A DNA stretch of 33,549 nt from an uncultured Pseudanabaenaceae cyanobacterium (GCA_938002085.1 CALLAT010000076.1:1-33549); one strand, 5' to 3'. Counted from the stretch's first letter, positions 8,068 through 16,313 are shown. Translations and numbers: made by a program. Notes: generated from the sequence alone by a model not told the origin.

Positions 8068-8550
8068 ATGAGACAATTTGAATATTCCTCCATCATCAAC
8101 GCCACGGTAGAAACCGTTTGGGAGTTCCATGCTCGTCCCGATGTGTTGCAGATTTTGGCAGCGCCCTGGCAACCGGTGGAGATTGTTCGCCGGGAAGGGG
8201 GCTTAGGAATTGGTGCGGAGTCGGAGTTTCGCTTGTGGTTAGGGCTACTGCCCGTGACTTGGCTGTCGCGCCATGTGGAATGTGAGCCGCCGTTTCTATT
8301 TGTGGATGAGCAGGTGCAGGGGCCAATGGAGTTTTGGCTGCATCGTCATCGGTTTGAAGCGTTAGGGCAGGGGGATGGCGATCGCCCAATGCGGCTCACG
8401 GATACGATTGAGTATGAGTTACCCGCCGGGGAAGCCACGGAGCCATTACTGGAAGGCTGGATCGCTTCGCGGCTGGGAGATATGTTTGCCTATCGCCATC
8501 GGGTGACAAAGTTGGCTTGTGAACCGCTGAAGTCAACGGCTAGTTTGTAG
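8068..8550 (+). CDS. SRPBCC (START/Bet v1-like) ligand-binding domain protein
   Basis: The protein (160 residues) is a single SRPBCC fold: FEYSSIINATVETVWEFHARPDVL is the classic opening strand and helix, with repeated beta strands (SEFRLWLGLLPVTWLSRHV, FLFVDEQVQGPMEFWLHRHRF, MRLTDTIEYELP) and a long C-terminal helix (about 128-155) closing the cavity. Proteins of this fold bind hydrophobic ligands or act as cyclases or chaperones; the closest set appears to be cyanobacterial cyclase/dehydrase-like proteins. No catalytic residue identifies a reaction. It follows the ribbon-helix-helix gene by 5 nt and is convergent with the LprI-like gene. Confidence 0.82.
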   Translation: MRQFEYSSIINATVETVWEFHARPDVLQILAAPWQPVEIVRREGGLGIGAESEFRLWLGLLPVTWLSRHVECEPPFLFVDEQVQGPMEFWLHRHRFEALGQGDGDRPMRLTDTIEYELPAGEATEPLLEGWIASRLGDMFAYRHRVTKLACEPLKSTASL

Positions 8551-8583
8551 TTCTATGGCGATTTTGAGCAGATGCAACTCTGT

Positions 8584-9240
8584 TCAGGGGCCGTATTGAG
8601 CATTGAGTTGCTGGCTGCGAATATCGGTGAGACGAGTTAGGCAAGGGTTGTTGGTGATCGCCTCGGTTTTCTGAACCATAGTTTCGAAGATGCAATGGCG
8701 ATCGCGGTAGTCAATCCAGGCGAGCTGTGCATCAATAACGAGCTCTCGCTCTCTTGGCGACACATCATTGAGTAATGCTTGGTAGTTTTGGTTGAGCTGG
8801 CGATCGGCATAAGCGTAGGTTAGGTCAAAGCCTTGCAAACGATTGGGCAGTTCGGCCATGCGGTTCTCAGTCAGCTCGGTCATGCAACGAGCATGGATAA
8901 AGGGCTGAATACTCCCCCCTTCGTAGCGGCTAGCACGAGCTTTGCAGTCCGCATCGCGAAAGGTAATCCAGGCCAAGGAGCTATCTGTGAGGCGTTCCTG
9001 CTCCGTCAAGGACAGGCCACGTTTGAAGGGCTGGTAAATCCGATTCAGCTCGGCATCACGCTCCCAATATTCTTGGGCAGCGCAGTAGTTCATTTGCTGC
9101 TGGGGCAATTCCCCCTCGCAGTTGGCAGAACTGTCAGCTGGGAACTGAGCCAAGGCAGATTGTGAAGGCTGGATTGCCAGGACTAGCAGAGCAGCGGTTA
9201 ATAGTTTGGAAATGACGGAAGCGCTATGTGACGAAGGCAT
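8584..9240 (-). CDS. Secreted protein with two LprI/DUF1311-like domains
   Basis: The protein (218 residues from the ATG at 9240, with AGGA upstream) has a signal peptide: basic start, hydrophobic LLTAALLVLAIQPS, cleavage near ALA/Q. The mature part contains two copies of the LprI-type unit. The first runs from CAAQEYWERDAELNRIY through LAWITFRDADC to RCMTELTENRMAEL. The second runs from LTYAYADRQLNQNYQALL through LAWIDYRDRHC to PCLTRLTDIRSQQL. LprI-family proteins were described as lysozyme inhibitors in mycobacteria; that activity is not shown for cyanobacterial members. The cysteines suggest periplasmic disulfides. It stands alone downstream of ilvD, behind a terminator. Confidence 0.82.
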   Translation of the reverse strand: MPSSHSASVISKLLTAALLVLAIQPSQSALAQFPADSSANCEGELPQQQMNYCAAQEYWERDAELNRIYQPFKRGLSLTEQERLTDSSLAWITFRDADCKARASRYEGGSIQPFIHARCMTELTENRMAELPNRLQGFDLTYAYADRQLNQNYQALLNDVSPRERELVIDAQLAWIDYRDRHCIFETMVQKTEAITNNPCLTRLTDIRSQQLNAQYGP

Positions 9241-9340
9241 ATCGGTAGTCCTGCCGTTTGGCTGAATTGATGGGGGATTCAGCCAAGGCCTCGAAAATTC
9301 CGCAATTTCTCGGACAGGTGTTGCATTTTTTGAGAACAAG

Positions 9341-9368
9341 AGAAAAGGCCATGATATGAATCATGACC
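9341..9368 (-). terminator. Intrinsic terminator downstream of ilvD
   Basis: On the minus strand GGTCATGAT pairs with ATCATGGCC (9 bp, one G-U) around a 4-nt loop and is followed by TTTTCT. It sits 45 nt after the ilvD stop and separates it from the LprI-like gene. Confidence 0.75.
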
Positions 9369-9413
9369 CTCTTCTAAAAGCTCTTATTTAATTCTGGTGC
9401 CTTCGCTTGATGG

Positions 9414-11099
9414 CTAGCCCAAGTTCAAATCGGTAACAGCACCAAGGCTGCTAGAAGAAACTAGCTTGGCATATTTAGCCAAGACGCCACGCTTATAGCG
9501 AGGCTCAGGGGCAGTCCAAGCCGCTTTGCGCTGGGCTAGTTCAGCATCATCAACATTGAGCTGAAGCAAACGATTTGGCGCATCAATGGTGATACTGTCG
9601 CCTTCTTTTACCAAGCCAATGGTGCCGCCCACAAAAGCCTCGGGAGCAACGTGGCCCACAACCATGCCGTAGGTTCCACCGGAGAAACGGCCATCGGTGA
9701 TCAATCCAACGGAGTCACCCAGTCCAGCACCAATAATGGCCGAAGTCGGCGCTAACATTTCTCGCATTCCAGGCCCGCCTTTGGGGCCTTCGTAGCGGAT
9801 GACAAGGATGTCGCCTGCGACAATTTTGTTATCGAGGATAGCCCGCAAACATTCTTCCTCGGATTCAAACACGCGGGCCGGGCCAGTGATGACGGGATTT
9901 TTGACACCGGAAATCTTGGCGACTGAGCCTTCACTGGCCAAATTGCCTTTGAGAATTGCCAGGTGCCCCTGTTTGTAGAGAGGGTTACCCCACTGGCGAA
10001 TCACATTTTGGTCTGCGCGAGGCTGATCGGGAATATCAGCCAAGGATTCTGCGATGGTTTTGCCTGTGATGGTCATGGCATCGCCATGGAGCAGGCCCTG
10101 GTTTAGCAAGACTTTCATGACCTGAGGAATGCCCCCAGCCTTGTGCAGGTCCGTGGCAACATACTGGCCACTGGGCTTGAGGTCGCAGATGACGGGGACG
10201 CGACCGCGAATGGTCTCAAAGTCATCAATGGTGAGGGGAACGCCGATCGCATTGGAAATTGCCAACAGATGCAAGACGGAATTCGTCGAGCCACCCACCG
10301 CCATGATCACGGTAATGGCATTTTCAAAGGCCTCCCGCGTCATGATTTGCTTAGGCAGGAGCTGGTTACGAATCGCTTCGACCAGAACCTTGGCGGATTC
10401 AGCAGCGCTATCAGCTTTCTCCTCGTCTTCTGCTGCCATGGTGGAAGAGTAGGGCAGGCTCATGCCCATGGCTTCGAAGGCAGAAGACATGGTGTTGGCA
10501 GTGAACATGCCGCCACAGGAGCCCGCACCAGGGCAGGCCTTCTTTTCAATCGCGGTCAGTTCCGCTTCGTCGATTTTGCCAGAGCTGAACTGGCCTACCG
10601 CCTCGAAGGAGCTAACTACAGTCAGGTCTTCGCCGTTGTGGTGGCCAGGCTTGATCGTGCCGCCGTAGACAAAGATAGCGGGGATATTCATGCGGGCGAT
10701 CGCCAGCAAAGCCCCCGGCATGTTCTTATCGCAGCCACCAATGGCGAGGACTGCATCCAGGCTCTGTCCCTGACAAACCGTCTCAATAGAATCGGCAATC
10801 ACATCACGGGAGACGAGGGAATACTTCATCCCCTCCGTGCCCATGGAAATACCATCGCTAATGGTGATGGTACCGAACATTTGAGGCATGGCACCGGCAT
10901 CACGCAGCCCGGTTTCAGCTCTATCGGCCAGGGTGCCAATGCCCATATTGCAGGGCGTAATCGTACTAAAGCCATTGGCTAGGCCAACAATGGGTTTGCT
11001 GAAGTCGCCATCGCCAAAGCCCACAGCCCGGAGCATAGCGCGGTTGGGTGATCGCTGGACCCCAGCGGTGATGGCTTGACTTCTGCGGTTATCTGACAT
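9414..11099 (-). CDS. ilvD: Dihydroxy-acid dehydratase
   Basis: IlvD dehydrates 2,3-dihydroxy acids to the 2-keto acids that precede valine, isoleucine, leucine and pantothenate; its product 2-oxoisovalerate is the substrate of PanB, also in this window. The 561-residue protein has C50 (ITPCNMG), C123 (GGCDKNMPG) and C195 ([14 protein letters not shown]), the Fe-S ligands. D82 and D124 bind Mg, and K125 is the conserved carbamylated lysine. The three-cysteine pattern is that of the [2Fe-2S] form in plants and many bacteria. The ATG at 11099 follows AGGA by 8 nt; a TTG at 11132 would only add an unconserved leader. Confidence 0.97.
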   Translation of the reverse strand: MSDNRRSQAITAGVQRSPNRAMLRAVGFGDGDFSKPIVGLANGFSTITPCNMGIGTLADRAETGLRDAGAMPQMFGTITISDGISMGTEGMKYSLVSRDVIADSIETVCQGQSLDAVLAIGGCDKNMPGALLAIARMNIPAIFVYGGTIKPGHHNGEDLTVVSSFEAVGQFSSGKIDEAELTAIEKKACPGAGSCGGMFTANTMSSAFEAMGMSLPYSSTMAAEDEEKADSAAESAKVLVEAIRNQLLPKQIMTREAFENAITVIMAVGGSTNSVLHLLAISNAIGVPLTIDDFETIRGRVPVICDLKPSGQYVATDLHKAGGIPQVMKVLLNQGLLHGDAMTITGKTIAESLADIPDQPRADQNVIRQWGNPLYKQGHLAILKGNLASEGSVAKISGVKNPVITGPARVFESEEECLRAILDNKIVAGDILVIRYEGPKGGPGMREMLAPTSAIIGAGLGDSVGLITDGRFSGGTYGMVVGHVAPEAFVGGTIGLVKEGDSITIDAPNRLLQLNVDDAELAQRKAAWTAPEPRYKRGVLAKYAKLVSSSSLGAVTDLNLG

Positions 11100-11400
11100 T
11101 TCGTTTCCTGTGCTCAGCCTGTGCGCATCCAAAAGAGCGGGCTCATTGAATCAGATGCGACTGATTCATTACCCCTTGGGACAGGCTTTTTAATGAATTA
11201 CCTCTAGATTTTCCCAGAAATGGGGATTCATCCAAAGGGTCAGACTTGAAAGTTTTGTTTATCGCCTGGGTCACATAATTTGAGCCCTCATAGTGGCCGC
11301 CATAGTCTGTCAAACCTAGAGACAGCCTGGCCACCGATGATTTGGATCGCAAACGCTCCCTCACGAATCTGCAACGATGACTCTCTCAAAGAAAAAGAAA
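11100..11400. other. Upstream region of ilvD, no gene
   Basis: No credible gene is seen in either strand. On the minus strand a TTGACA sits at 11314-11309 with only a poor TATGAG 15 nt further on, so the ilvD promoter is not placed with confidence. Confidence 0.4.
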
Positions 11401-11428
11401 CCCCGACACAATTTGAATTGCATCGGGG
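11391..11428 (-). terminator. Intrinsic terminator of the glycine-zipper protein gene
   Basis: On the minus strand CCCCGA, an interrupted inner CAATT/AATTG pairing and TCGGGG form a hairpin followed by TTTCTTTTTC. It lies about 38 nt after the stop of the gene at 11467-11883. Confidence 0.85.
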
Positions 11429-11466
11429 TCTCTAGATTGTTCAAATTGAATAGAACGAACCTATTC

Positions 11467-11883
11467 CTAATTCAAAGAGGCTGCATGGGCATCTGCACTG
11501 CCATCAGCGGAACCATTGTTATTGGCAGACGTCTCAACGACTGTGTCACTCAGCTGCTGCCTGGCGTCGTCAATCGCAATGTTGAGCTGCGCAATCTTAT
11601 TTTCAAGATTACGTCGAGACTCCTCGATTCGAGCTTCTGGAGCGACAGGATGAGTTTCAACCGGAGTACGCCCCCCCCAACGACGAACAGTACGGCCATT
11701 GCCATTTGCGCGACTCTCCAGCTCGCGGCTTGTGGCCCGGACCTTACTAATGCCATTGCGTAGGGCCCGGCGGGCAGCACTGGCTTGGCGGCGGCTCAGG
11801 GAGGCTCCGACAATCCCGCCCAAGAGCCCACCCAGGACAGCTCCGGTCACAAATCCGCCTGCAAAATTGTCGCGGTCGCTCAT
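11467..11883 (-). CDS. Small protein with an N-terminal glycine-zipper membrane segment (YtxH-like)
   Basis: The protein (138 residues) begins MSDRDNFAGGFVTGAVLGGLLGGIVGASLSRR: a single hydrophobic stretch with glycines every four residues, as in YtxH-like proteins. A basic linker (about 31-70) and an alpha-helical coil (RIEESRRNLENKIAQLNIAIDDARQQL, about 86-112) follow, then an N/S/A-rich tail. It is probably membrane-associated. No catalytic residue is seen and I do not assign a function. GGAA lies about 9 nt before the ATG. The gene has its own terminator and a 184-nt gap to upp. Confidence 0.78.
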   Translation of the reverse strand: MSDRDNFAGGFVTGAVLGGLLGGIVGASLSRRQASAARRALRNGISKVRATSRELESRANGNGRTVRRWGGRTPVETHPVAPEARIEESRRNLENKIAQLNIAIDDARQQLSDTVVETSANNNGSADGSADAHAASLN

Positions 11884-12067
11884 GATTTGATTCCGCTAGA
11901 TGCTGTGTAACGTTGGACAATGCGATGTCATAGGGATGTTAAGGCGATCCCCATACTCAGTTTATCGCCCGGAGGGAATTGGCCGGTGAGCTCGCTACGT
12001 TTGTTTGCGTTTGACCACATTGCAACGAGTTTTGGCCAAGACCTAGGGGTTCAAACTCAAGTCCCAT

Positions 12068-12718
12068 TCAAGTCCCAAAGCTGCGATCGCCCGCATCCCC
12101 CAAGCCAGGAACGATATAGCCGTTCTGGTTCAAGCCTTCATCAATCGTGGCGGAATACACCGTCAGCTCAGGATAGTTGTTACTCAAAGCCTGGAGCGCC
12201 GGAGGAGCAGCCACCACCGCCACAATGCGAATCATATTGGGGTCAGCACCGCGCTGCACCAGTTCATCCACCGCAGCAGACATCGTTCCGCCTGTCGCCA
12301 GCATGGGGTCCAAGATAAGGATGCGGGCGCGGGGGTCAAGGCGATCAGGCAGCTTATTTAAATAGAAGGAGGGCTGCAACGTCTCCTCATCGCGAACAAT
12401 GCCGAGATGGTAGACCGAAGCCAAGGGAAGTAAGGTCTGGGCACCATCGAGGAGTGCCAAGCCAGCCCGGAGAATAGGCACCACGACAACGGGGACCTCA
12501 GGATCAATCAAAGTCGCAGGACATTCTGCCAAAGGCGTCTGCACCTGGGTTTCCAGGGTGGGTAGCCATTCGCGAGTCGCTTCGTAGGTGAGCCAGCGCC
12601 CCAGCTCAGTCATGGCCGTTTTGAACAGCGCACAAGGGGTGGTGGCGTCACGAGATACAGCCAGCCAATGGCGAATTAAGGGATGGGGCGGAACGTAGAC
12701 GCGCAGCTGTAGTGCCAT
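12068..12718 (-). CDS. upp: Uracil phosphoribosyltransferase
   Basis: Upp salvages uracil by joining it to PRPP to form UMP. The 216-residue protein has the PRPP-binding loop ILILDPMLATGGTMSAA (133-149), the VVPILRAGL block (79-88) common to the family, and the C-terminal uracil-binding GYIVPGLGDAGDRSFGT. Length and ends match typical Upp. No operon partner is evident: the gene downstream on the same strand is 184 nt away with its own start, and upstream is a gene-free stretch. Confidence 0.96.
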   Translation of the reverse strand: MALQLRVYVPPHPLIRHWLAVSRDATTPCALFKTAMTELGRWLTYEATREWLPTLETQVQTPLAECPATLIDPEVPVVVVPILRAGLALLDGAQTLLPLASVYHLGIVRDEETLQPSFYLNKLPDRLDPRARILILDPMLATGGTMSAAVDELVQRGADPNMIRIVAVVAAPPALQALSNNYPELTVYSATIDEGLNQNGYIVPGLGDAGDRSFGT

Positions 12719-13061
12719 AGCTTAAGCCAAGGGCTGGACCGTAAAAAATTCTTGTCCATCATACATAAGCCGCTTCACTTCAGGCGGAGATCACAGCAGA
12801 TTAGCGACTTAACAGTGGCCTTTTCCGAGGAAATGTAGGTTGCCCCAGATAGAGCTGCACCTGAAGTCAATCTTCTATTGGTGCGCTGACCACATCCCCT
12901 AAAGCCGCTCAAACCGCGATGCTCTATCCACTCCATCGAATGTGGGTCCAGCCCATTCCTGAGCAGTAAGCCCCTTGCTAGGGCTAGCGAAGCCGCTACC
13001 CTATAAAGGTGATCGTCGTCCAACGAAGGAATCACCAGAGACACCCAGAGGGAGATTAATT
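12719..13061. other. Gap between divergent upp and the 70-residue gene
   Basis: No RNA gene or good promoter is recognised. A minus-strand reading of 89 codons covers most of it but has no family look and no ribosome-binding site. The plus-strand gene downstream has GAGGGAG at 13049-13053 before its GTG. Confidence 0.4.
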
Positions 13062-13274
13062 GTGGACAGTCAAGAGCTTGGGCAGTACATCACCGCCACC
13101 AATGGCATGAGCAAGCCTTGGTTGCTGGTTCAGCTCCGATTGAAAAAGCTGGAAGAGCGGCGAGACGAGCTAGATTCTGGAGAATATTTGGAGCAACTCG
13201 CAGATATCCACCAAGACATGATGAAACTGGGTGAATGGTGGAAAGGACAGGAGAAAGAGGTGTTTGGGTCATGA
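13062..13274 (+). CDS. Small conserved hypothetical protein, GTG start
   Basis: The predicted protein is 70 residues. It starts at a GTG with a strong GAGGGAG eight nucleotides upstream; readings from further upstream lack such a site. It is mostly helical and charged (LVQLRLKKLEERRDELDSGEYLEQLADIHQDMMKLGEWWKG), with no membrane segment or catalytic motif. Its stop overlaps the ATG of the next gene as ATGA, a sign of translational coupling to the membrane protein at 13271. Confidence 0.72.
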   Translation: MDSQELGQYITATNGMSKPWLLVQLRLKKLEERRDELDSGEYLEQLADIHQDMMKLGEWWKGQEKEVFGS

Positions 13275-13933
13275 GTGCCACTTCAGAGAGCAATGCCACC
13301 GCAGCTGCAAGAACAACTGAGTTGAGCGAAAAACAAGTGCCAGCCAACCCATCGCCCCTAGAAAACTCTGGAGCGACCGCTGCTGCTCCTAAAGTCTTCC
13401 GCATTTCCCCCCTCATTCGCATCACCTTGATGTCTTTGTATGGTGCGTTGACCTTGCCGCTGCCCTTTCTCGCGGATGTCACCCAAGCCTCGGTCTCTCC
13501 AACCTTGCTCAGCGCGGGCTTGGTCATCGGAGCTGTGATTTTGCTGGGTGCGTTGAGCGAACAGGTCTTGTTAAATGAATCGGGCATTGAGGTCACCTAC
13601 CCCACCTGGGCAAAGCTGATTTGGCGTCGGGGCTGGTCTTTGCCTTGGGCAGAGGTCAAGAGCCTTAAGCCTCGCTCCACGGGGCAAGGAGGACTGGTCT
13701 ATTACTTCCTGACAGAGGCGGGCGACCAAGCCTATCTACTTCCCATGCGAGTTGCGGGGTTTGGCGCCTTAGTGCGAGAGGTTCAAGCCAGAACTGAAAT
13801 CGACACGACGGATGTCAAGCCGCTGGCTCAGCCCTGGATGTATATGATTTTGCTGGGCTTCACGTTGCTCCTCTTACTCATCGATGGCTGGGTGCTAGCG
13901 ATGATCTTTTCGGGGCAACTGCCAGTCAACTAG
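13271..13933 (+). CDS. Conserved membrane protein with a cytosolic strand-rich domain
   Basis: The protein is 220 residues. A long Ala/Thr-rich N-terminal tail (about 1-42) is followed by hydrophobic segments near 47-66 (IRITLMSLYGALTLPLPFL) and 75-95, a middle soluble part (about 98-175), and a final hydrophobic helix near 190-210. In the middle part, GIEVTYPTWAKLIWRRGWSL, then PWAEVKSLKPRS and YYFLTEAGDQAYLLPM look like strands of a bacterial PH-like domain, a guess from pattern only. It overlaps the upstream small gene by ATGA and precedes the ABC ATPase by 41 nt, suggesting one operon. Confidence 0.78.
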   Translation: MSATSESNATAAARTTELSEKQVPANPSPLENSGATAAAPKVFRISPLIRITLMSLYGALTLPLPFLADVTQASVSPTLLSAGLVIGAVILLGALSEQVLLNESGIEVTYPTWAKLIWRRGWSLPWAEVKSLKPRSTGQGGLVYYFLTEAGDQAYLLPMRVAGFGALVREVQARTEIDTTDVKPLAQPWMYMILLGFTLLLLLIDGWVLAMIFSGQLPVN

Positions 13934-13974
13934 CCGTTTCTTCCAGACCTCGCCTCCCCTCGGCTTTATCGCCC

Positions 13975-14826
13975 ATGACCGCTGCCATGACTGCGAATCT
14001 CCTAGCGCTGCAACAGGTGAGCCTGCAACTGGGGCGATCGCCTCGGTTCTTGCTCAAAGAAATCAGTTTTGAGATCAAAGCTGGCGAAGTGATTGCTCTG
14101 CTAGGCAACCAGGGCAGCGGCAAGACTTTACTGCTGCAATTAATCAATGGCTTGAAATACCCGAGCCAAGGCCAAATCCAATGGCAGGGGAAAGCACTTT
14201 CTCAGACCTCTCCCATTGCTCTACGCCGTCAGATCGCTTGGCTTCCCCAACAACCTCGGCTTTTGGGAATGACCGGGAAAGAAGCGATCGCCTACCCTCT
14301 CAAGCTCCAAGGCCTCAACAACAGCCAAATTCAGCAGCGCTTGGACCACTGGCTAGAAATCCTCAAGCTCCCCCTCCCCTGGCTCGACCAAAGCGAAGAG
14401 GCCCTATCCCAGCCTGCTGCCCAGGCGATCGCCCTTACCAGGGCCTTAGCCATTGCTCCCCAGCTCTTGCTGCTGGACAATCCCTGGCCTCAATCTCCAG
14501 GCAGCCCTCTTAACAGCGCAATAGAGACCTCAACAGTCCACCAGTCCAGCTCTCAGCCAGCTTGGGAAAACCCACAAAAACAAGTCGGCCAAGCCCTCAC
14601 TCACTTCACCCAAGCCGGAGGCACGGTCATTTGGGCAGTGACAGAGAAGCCGACATCCACTCTCGAAGACATTAATCTGGTCCAGCGCTTACTCTGCATT
14701 CATCAAGGCCAACTGACCGGAAACGATCTCGCCAAGCCAGCGACATGGCAGCAGGCTTTAGCTCAACTTGCTCACGCATCATCGAGCCCTAGCCCCCATG
14801 CTGAATCTGACGAGTGGGACGATTGA
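13975..14826 (+). CDS. ABC-type ATP-binding protein with degenerate catalytic motifs
   Basis: The protein (283 residues) has a good Walker A (GNQGSGKT, 44-51) and Q-loop region (WLPQQ, about 89-93). The signature, normally LSGGQ, is LSQPAAQ (144-150). Walker B reads LLLLDN (164-169), so the catalytic glutamate is replaced by asparagine. The usual SALD of the D-loop is missing, and the H-loop position reads VIWAVTEKP with no histidine. ATP binding is likely but hydrolysis doubtful. It follows a three-helix membrane protein by 41 nt, but no permease is visible, so I cannot name a substrate. An alternative start is the ATG at 13987. It is convergent with the response regulator. Confidence 0.8.
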   Translation: MTAAMTANLLALQQVSLQLGRSPRFLLKEISFEIKAGEVIALLGNQGSGKTLLLQLINGLKYPSQGQIQWQGKALSQTSPIALRRQIAWLPQQPRLLGMTGKEAIAYPLKLQGLNNSQIQQRLDHWLEILKLPLPWLDQSEEALSQPAAQAIALTRALAIAPQLLLLDNPWPQSPGSPLNSAIETSTVHQSSSQPAWENPQKQVGQALTHFTQAGGTVIWAVTEKPTSTLEDINLVQRLLCIHQGQLTGNDLAKPATWQQALAQLAHASSSPSPHAESDEWDD

Positions 14827-14876
14827 ATTCCGAAGGCCTCCTCAGTTCAGGCTCGACACAATCTGGTGGAGAAATG

Positions 14877-15635
14877 CTAAGCCATCAGTGCAGAACGCTG
14901 GCTCGCTGGCTGGTCCAGGCCCACAGTTTCAGAACCCACATCAGGCTCAAGCACTTCCATATTGAAGCGATAGCCAACATTACGAACCGTTTGAATCAGG
15001 CTCGGCTGACGAGGATCCACCTCTAGCTTCTTACGCAGAGAGAGGATGTGAGTATCCACCGTGCGAGGATTATCAATTCCATTGGGCCAAGCCCGCTCCA
15101 GTATATCTGCACGACTCAGGGGCAAGCCCAACGCCTGCACCAGCACATACAACAAACTAAATTCTTGGGGCGTGAGTTCAATGGGGATCGTTTTCAGCTT
15201 GACCCGCCGTTGAATCAAATCAACTTCCAAATCCCCATACTGAAGTGAAGCAGGGGGAGCACTGGAACGCTGGCGACGAGTTAAAGCCTCAACCCTGGCC
15301 AGAAATTCCTGCATCCCGAAAGGCTTACTTAAATAATCATCAGCACCAGCCTGAAGCCCACTGACAATATCCGTTTCATCTCCCAGAGTAGAAAGCATCA
15401 GCAGCAAAGATGAGGCTTGCTGTTGAATCCAGCGGCACAGCTCTAAAGCATCGCCCTCGCTTAGCTCAGTATCCAGAATGACTAAGTGAGGAGAATTTTG
15501 AGCCAGCTTGTTCTTCGCTTGCTCAGCCCCCGTTGATTGGGATAAACGATAACCTGCTTGCTGCAAATGCCAAGTCAGCAGCGATCGCAGGTGAGGATTA
15601 CCAGAAATCAGATGAATTTGTAGGGAGGTCGCCAC
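14877..15635 (-). CDS. OmpR-type response regulator with an atypical receiver
   Basis: The protein (252 residues) has a receiver (about 6-118) and a winged-helix DNA-binding domain (about 130-230) ending RNVGYRF. Phosphoacceptor D55 (VILDTEL), S82 and K104 (YLSKPF) are present. The acidic pair that binds Mg, usually near the first strand, is replaced by S11-G12-N13 in LISGNPHLRSLL. This may weaken ordinary phosphorylation. Candidate relatives are NrrA/Rre37 (NtcA-activated, carbon catabolism in nitrogen stress) and NblR (phycobilisome degradation, also atypical); I cannot decide without alignment. Transcription probably starts at the NtcA-type promoter at 15772-15814, about 140 nt upstream. 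The start is GTG with only a weak ribosome-binding site. Confidence 0.86.
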   Translation of the reverse strand: MATSLQIHLISGNPHLRSLLTWHLQQAGYRLSQSTGAEQAKNKLAQNSPHLVILDTELSEGDALELCRWIQQQASSLLLMLSTLGDETDIVSGLQAGADDYLSKPFGMQEFLARVEALTRRQRSSAPPASLQYGDLEVDLIQRRVKLKTIPIELTPQEFSLLYVLVQALGLPLSRADILERAWPNGIDNPRTVDTHILSLRKKLEVDPRQPSLIQTVRNVGYRFNMEVLEPDVGSETVGLDQPASQRSALMA

Positions 15636-15756
15636 AGGAGAAACTCTCAGGAAAGATTCCGGACTTGCTGCGGCAAGCGGAGCATCGTGGTGATGTCGTT
15701 ATAACCGCCCATAACTGCCTGGCATTGCAGTGATGAATCACAGACAATGAAAGCAA

Positions 15757-15773
15757 GTTTACATATGTGAAAC
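15757..15773. promoter_or_regulatory. Near-palindromic operator-like site over the response regulator promoter
   Basis: GTTTACATATGTGAAAC is symmetric apart from one base pair and overlaps the downstream edge of the -10 box at 15772-15777. A repressor or second regulator could bind here. No family is assigned. Confidence 0.4.
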
Positions 15774-15814
15774 TATAACAAACTCTATACTTACACCTTT
15801 GTAACCTCTGTTAC
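15772..15814 (-). promoter_or_regulatory. Candidate NtcA-activated promoter for the response regulator
   Basis: A GTA-N8-TAC site (15801-15814), the known NtcA consensus, is followed on the minus strand by 23 nt and a TATAGT (15777-15772), which fits the TAN3T -10 box of class II NtcA promoters. The known layout is GTA-N8-TAC, then 20-24 nt, then TAN3T. Transcription would start near 15766 and run into the response regulator. Confidence 0.7.
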
Positions 15815-16058
15815 CTGCCTCCAGATAAGGTCAAAATCTTATTCTTGTCTTCACTCAATCGCCAGCTAGCGACAGAATTAATGAGGAGCAGGCTCGAAAA
15901 CCACACCAGAGAATGATCCCCCGATGAAATAGCGGTACAATAGCATTAAGCAATCGTAAGCTGTCCCGGCCTTGACCATTTCCTACATCCCAATGGGAAC
16001 TTCGTAGCAAATGCGTCATCTTTTGTTACTTATTGAGTCTCAAGCTTAAAGATTTTCT
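15815..16058. other. Leader and promoter region of the 84-residue gene
   Basis: A TACAAT at 15936-15941 is a fair -10 candidate for the plus-strand gene at 16059, but no good -35 is found 17 nt upstream. No RNA gene is recognised. The leader would be over 100 nt. Confidence 0.4.
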
Positions 16059-16313
16059 ATGCTTCAGAATACCGACGCGATTCGTCACTATCAGAAGCTA
16101 ACCGACGCTCTGGTTGATTCTTGGGAGCGTGGCTATCGCTATGATGACCTTCGTCAGTACGTGGATGGTTATCTTGCGGCGCTGCGTAACGTCAATGCGA
16201 TCGAAGCTTTTCAGATTCATCGTCTGGAGGAGGAAGTCATGCGTTTCCTGCGCGACCCTTCCAACTTCGAATTGGCTCAACCCCAGGTTGAGTACGACTA
16301 CGATTACCGCTAA
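16059..16313 (+). CDS. Small conserved cyanobacterial protein
   Basis: The protein (84 residues) is helical and acidic: AIRHYQKLTDALVDSWERGY, then YDDLRQYVDGYLAALRNVN, AFQIHRLEEEVMRFLRDP and a tyrosine-rich tail (YDYDYR). It resembles a widespread cyanobacterial small protein of unknown function; I do not name it. It stands alone, followed by a perfect palindromic terminator shared with the convergent glutaredoxin gene. Its ribosome-binding site is weak (TTAAAG). Confidence 0.8.
   Translation: MLQNTDAIRHYQKLTDALVDSWERGYRYDDLRQYVDGYLAALRNVNAIEAFQIHRLEEEVMRFLRDPSNFELAQPQVEYDYDYR

Noticed and set aside
9414..11099. Phosphogluconate dehydratase (Edd) instead of IlvD
   Set aside because: Both share a fold, but the whole protein and the cysteine pattern read as a dihydroxy-acid dehydratase.
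11143..11364. Minus-strand reading of 73 codons upstream of ilvD
   Set aside because: Overlaps the likely promoter region, no ribosome-binding site and no family pattern.
12775..13044. Minus-strand reading of 89 codons between upp and the 70-residue gene
   Set aside because: No domain or signal, and it overlaps the leader of the well-supported GTG-started gene on the other strand.
15757..15820. RpaB HLR1 site
   Set aside because: TTACA-like segments are present, but their spacing and second halves do not fit the direct-repeat HLR1 consensus; the NtcA layout fits better.
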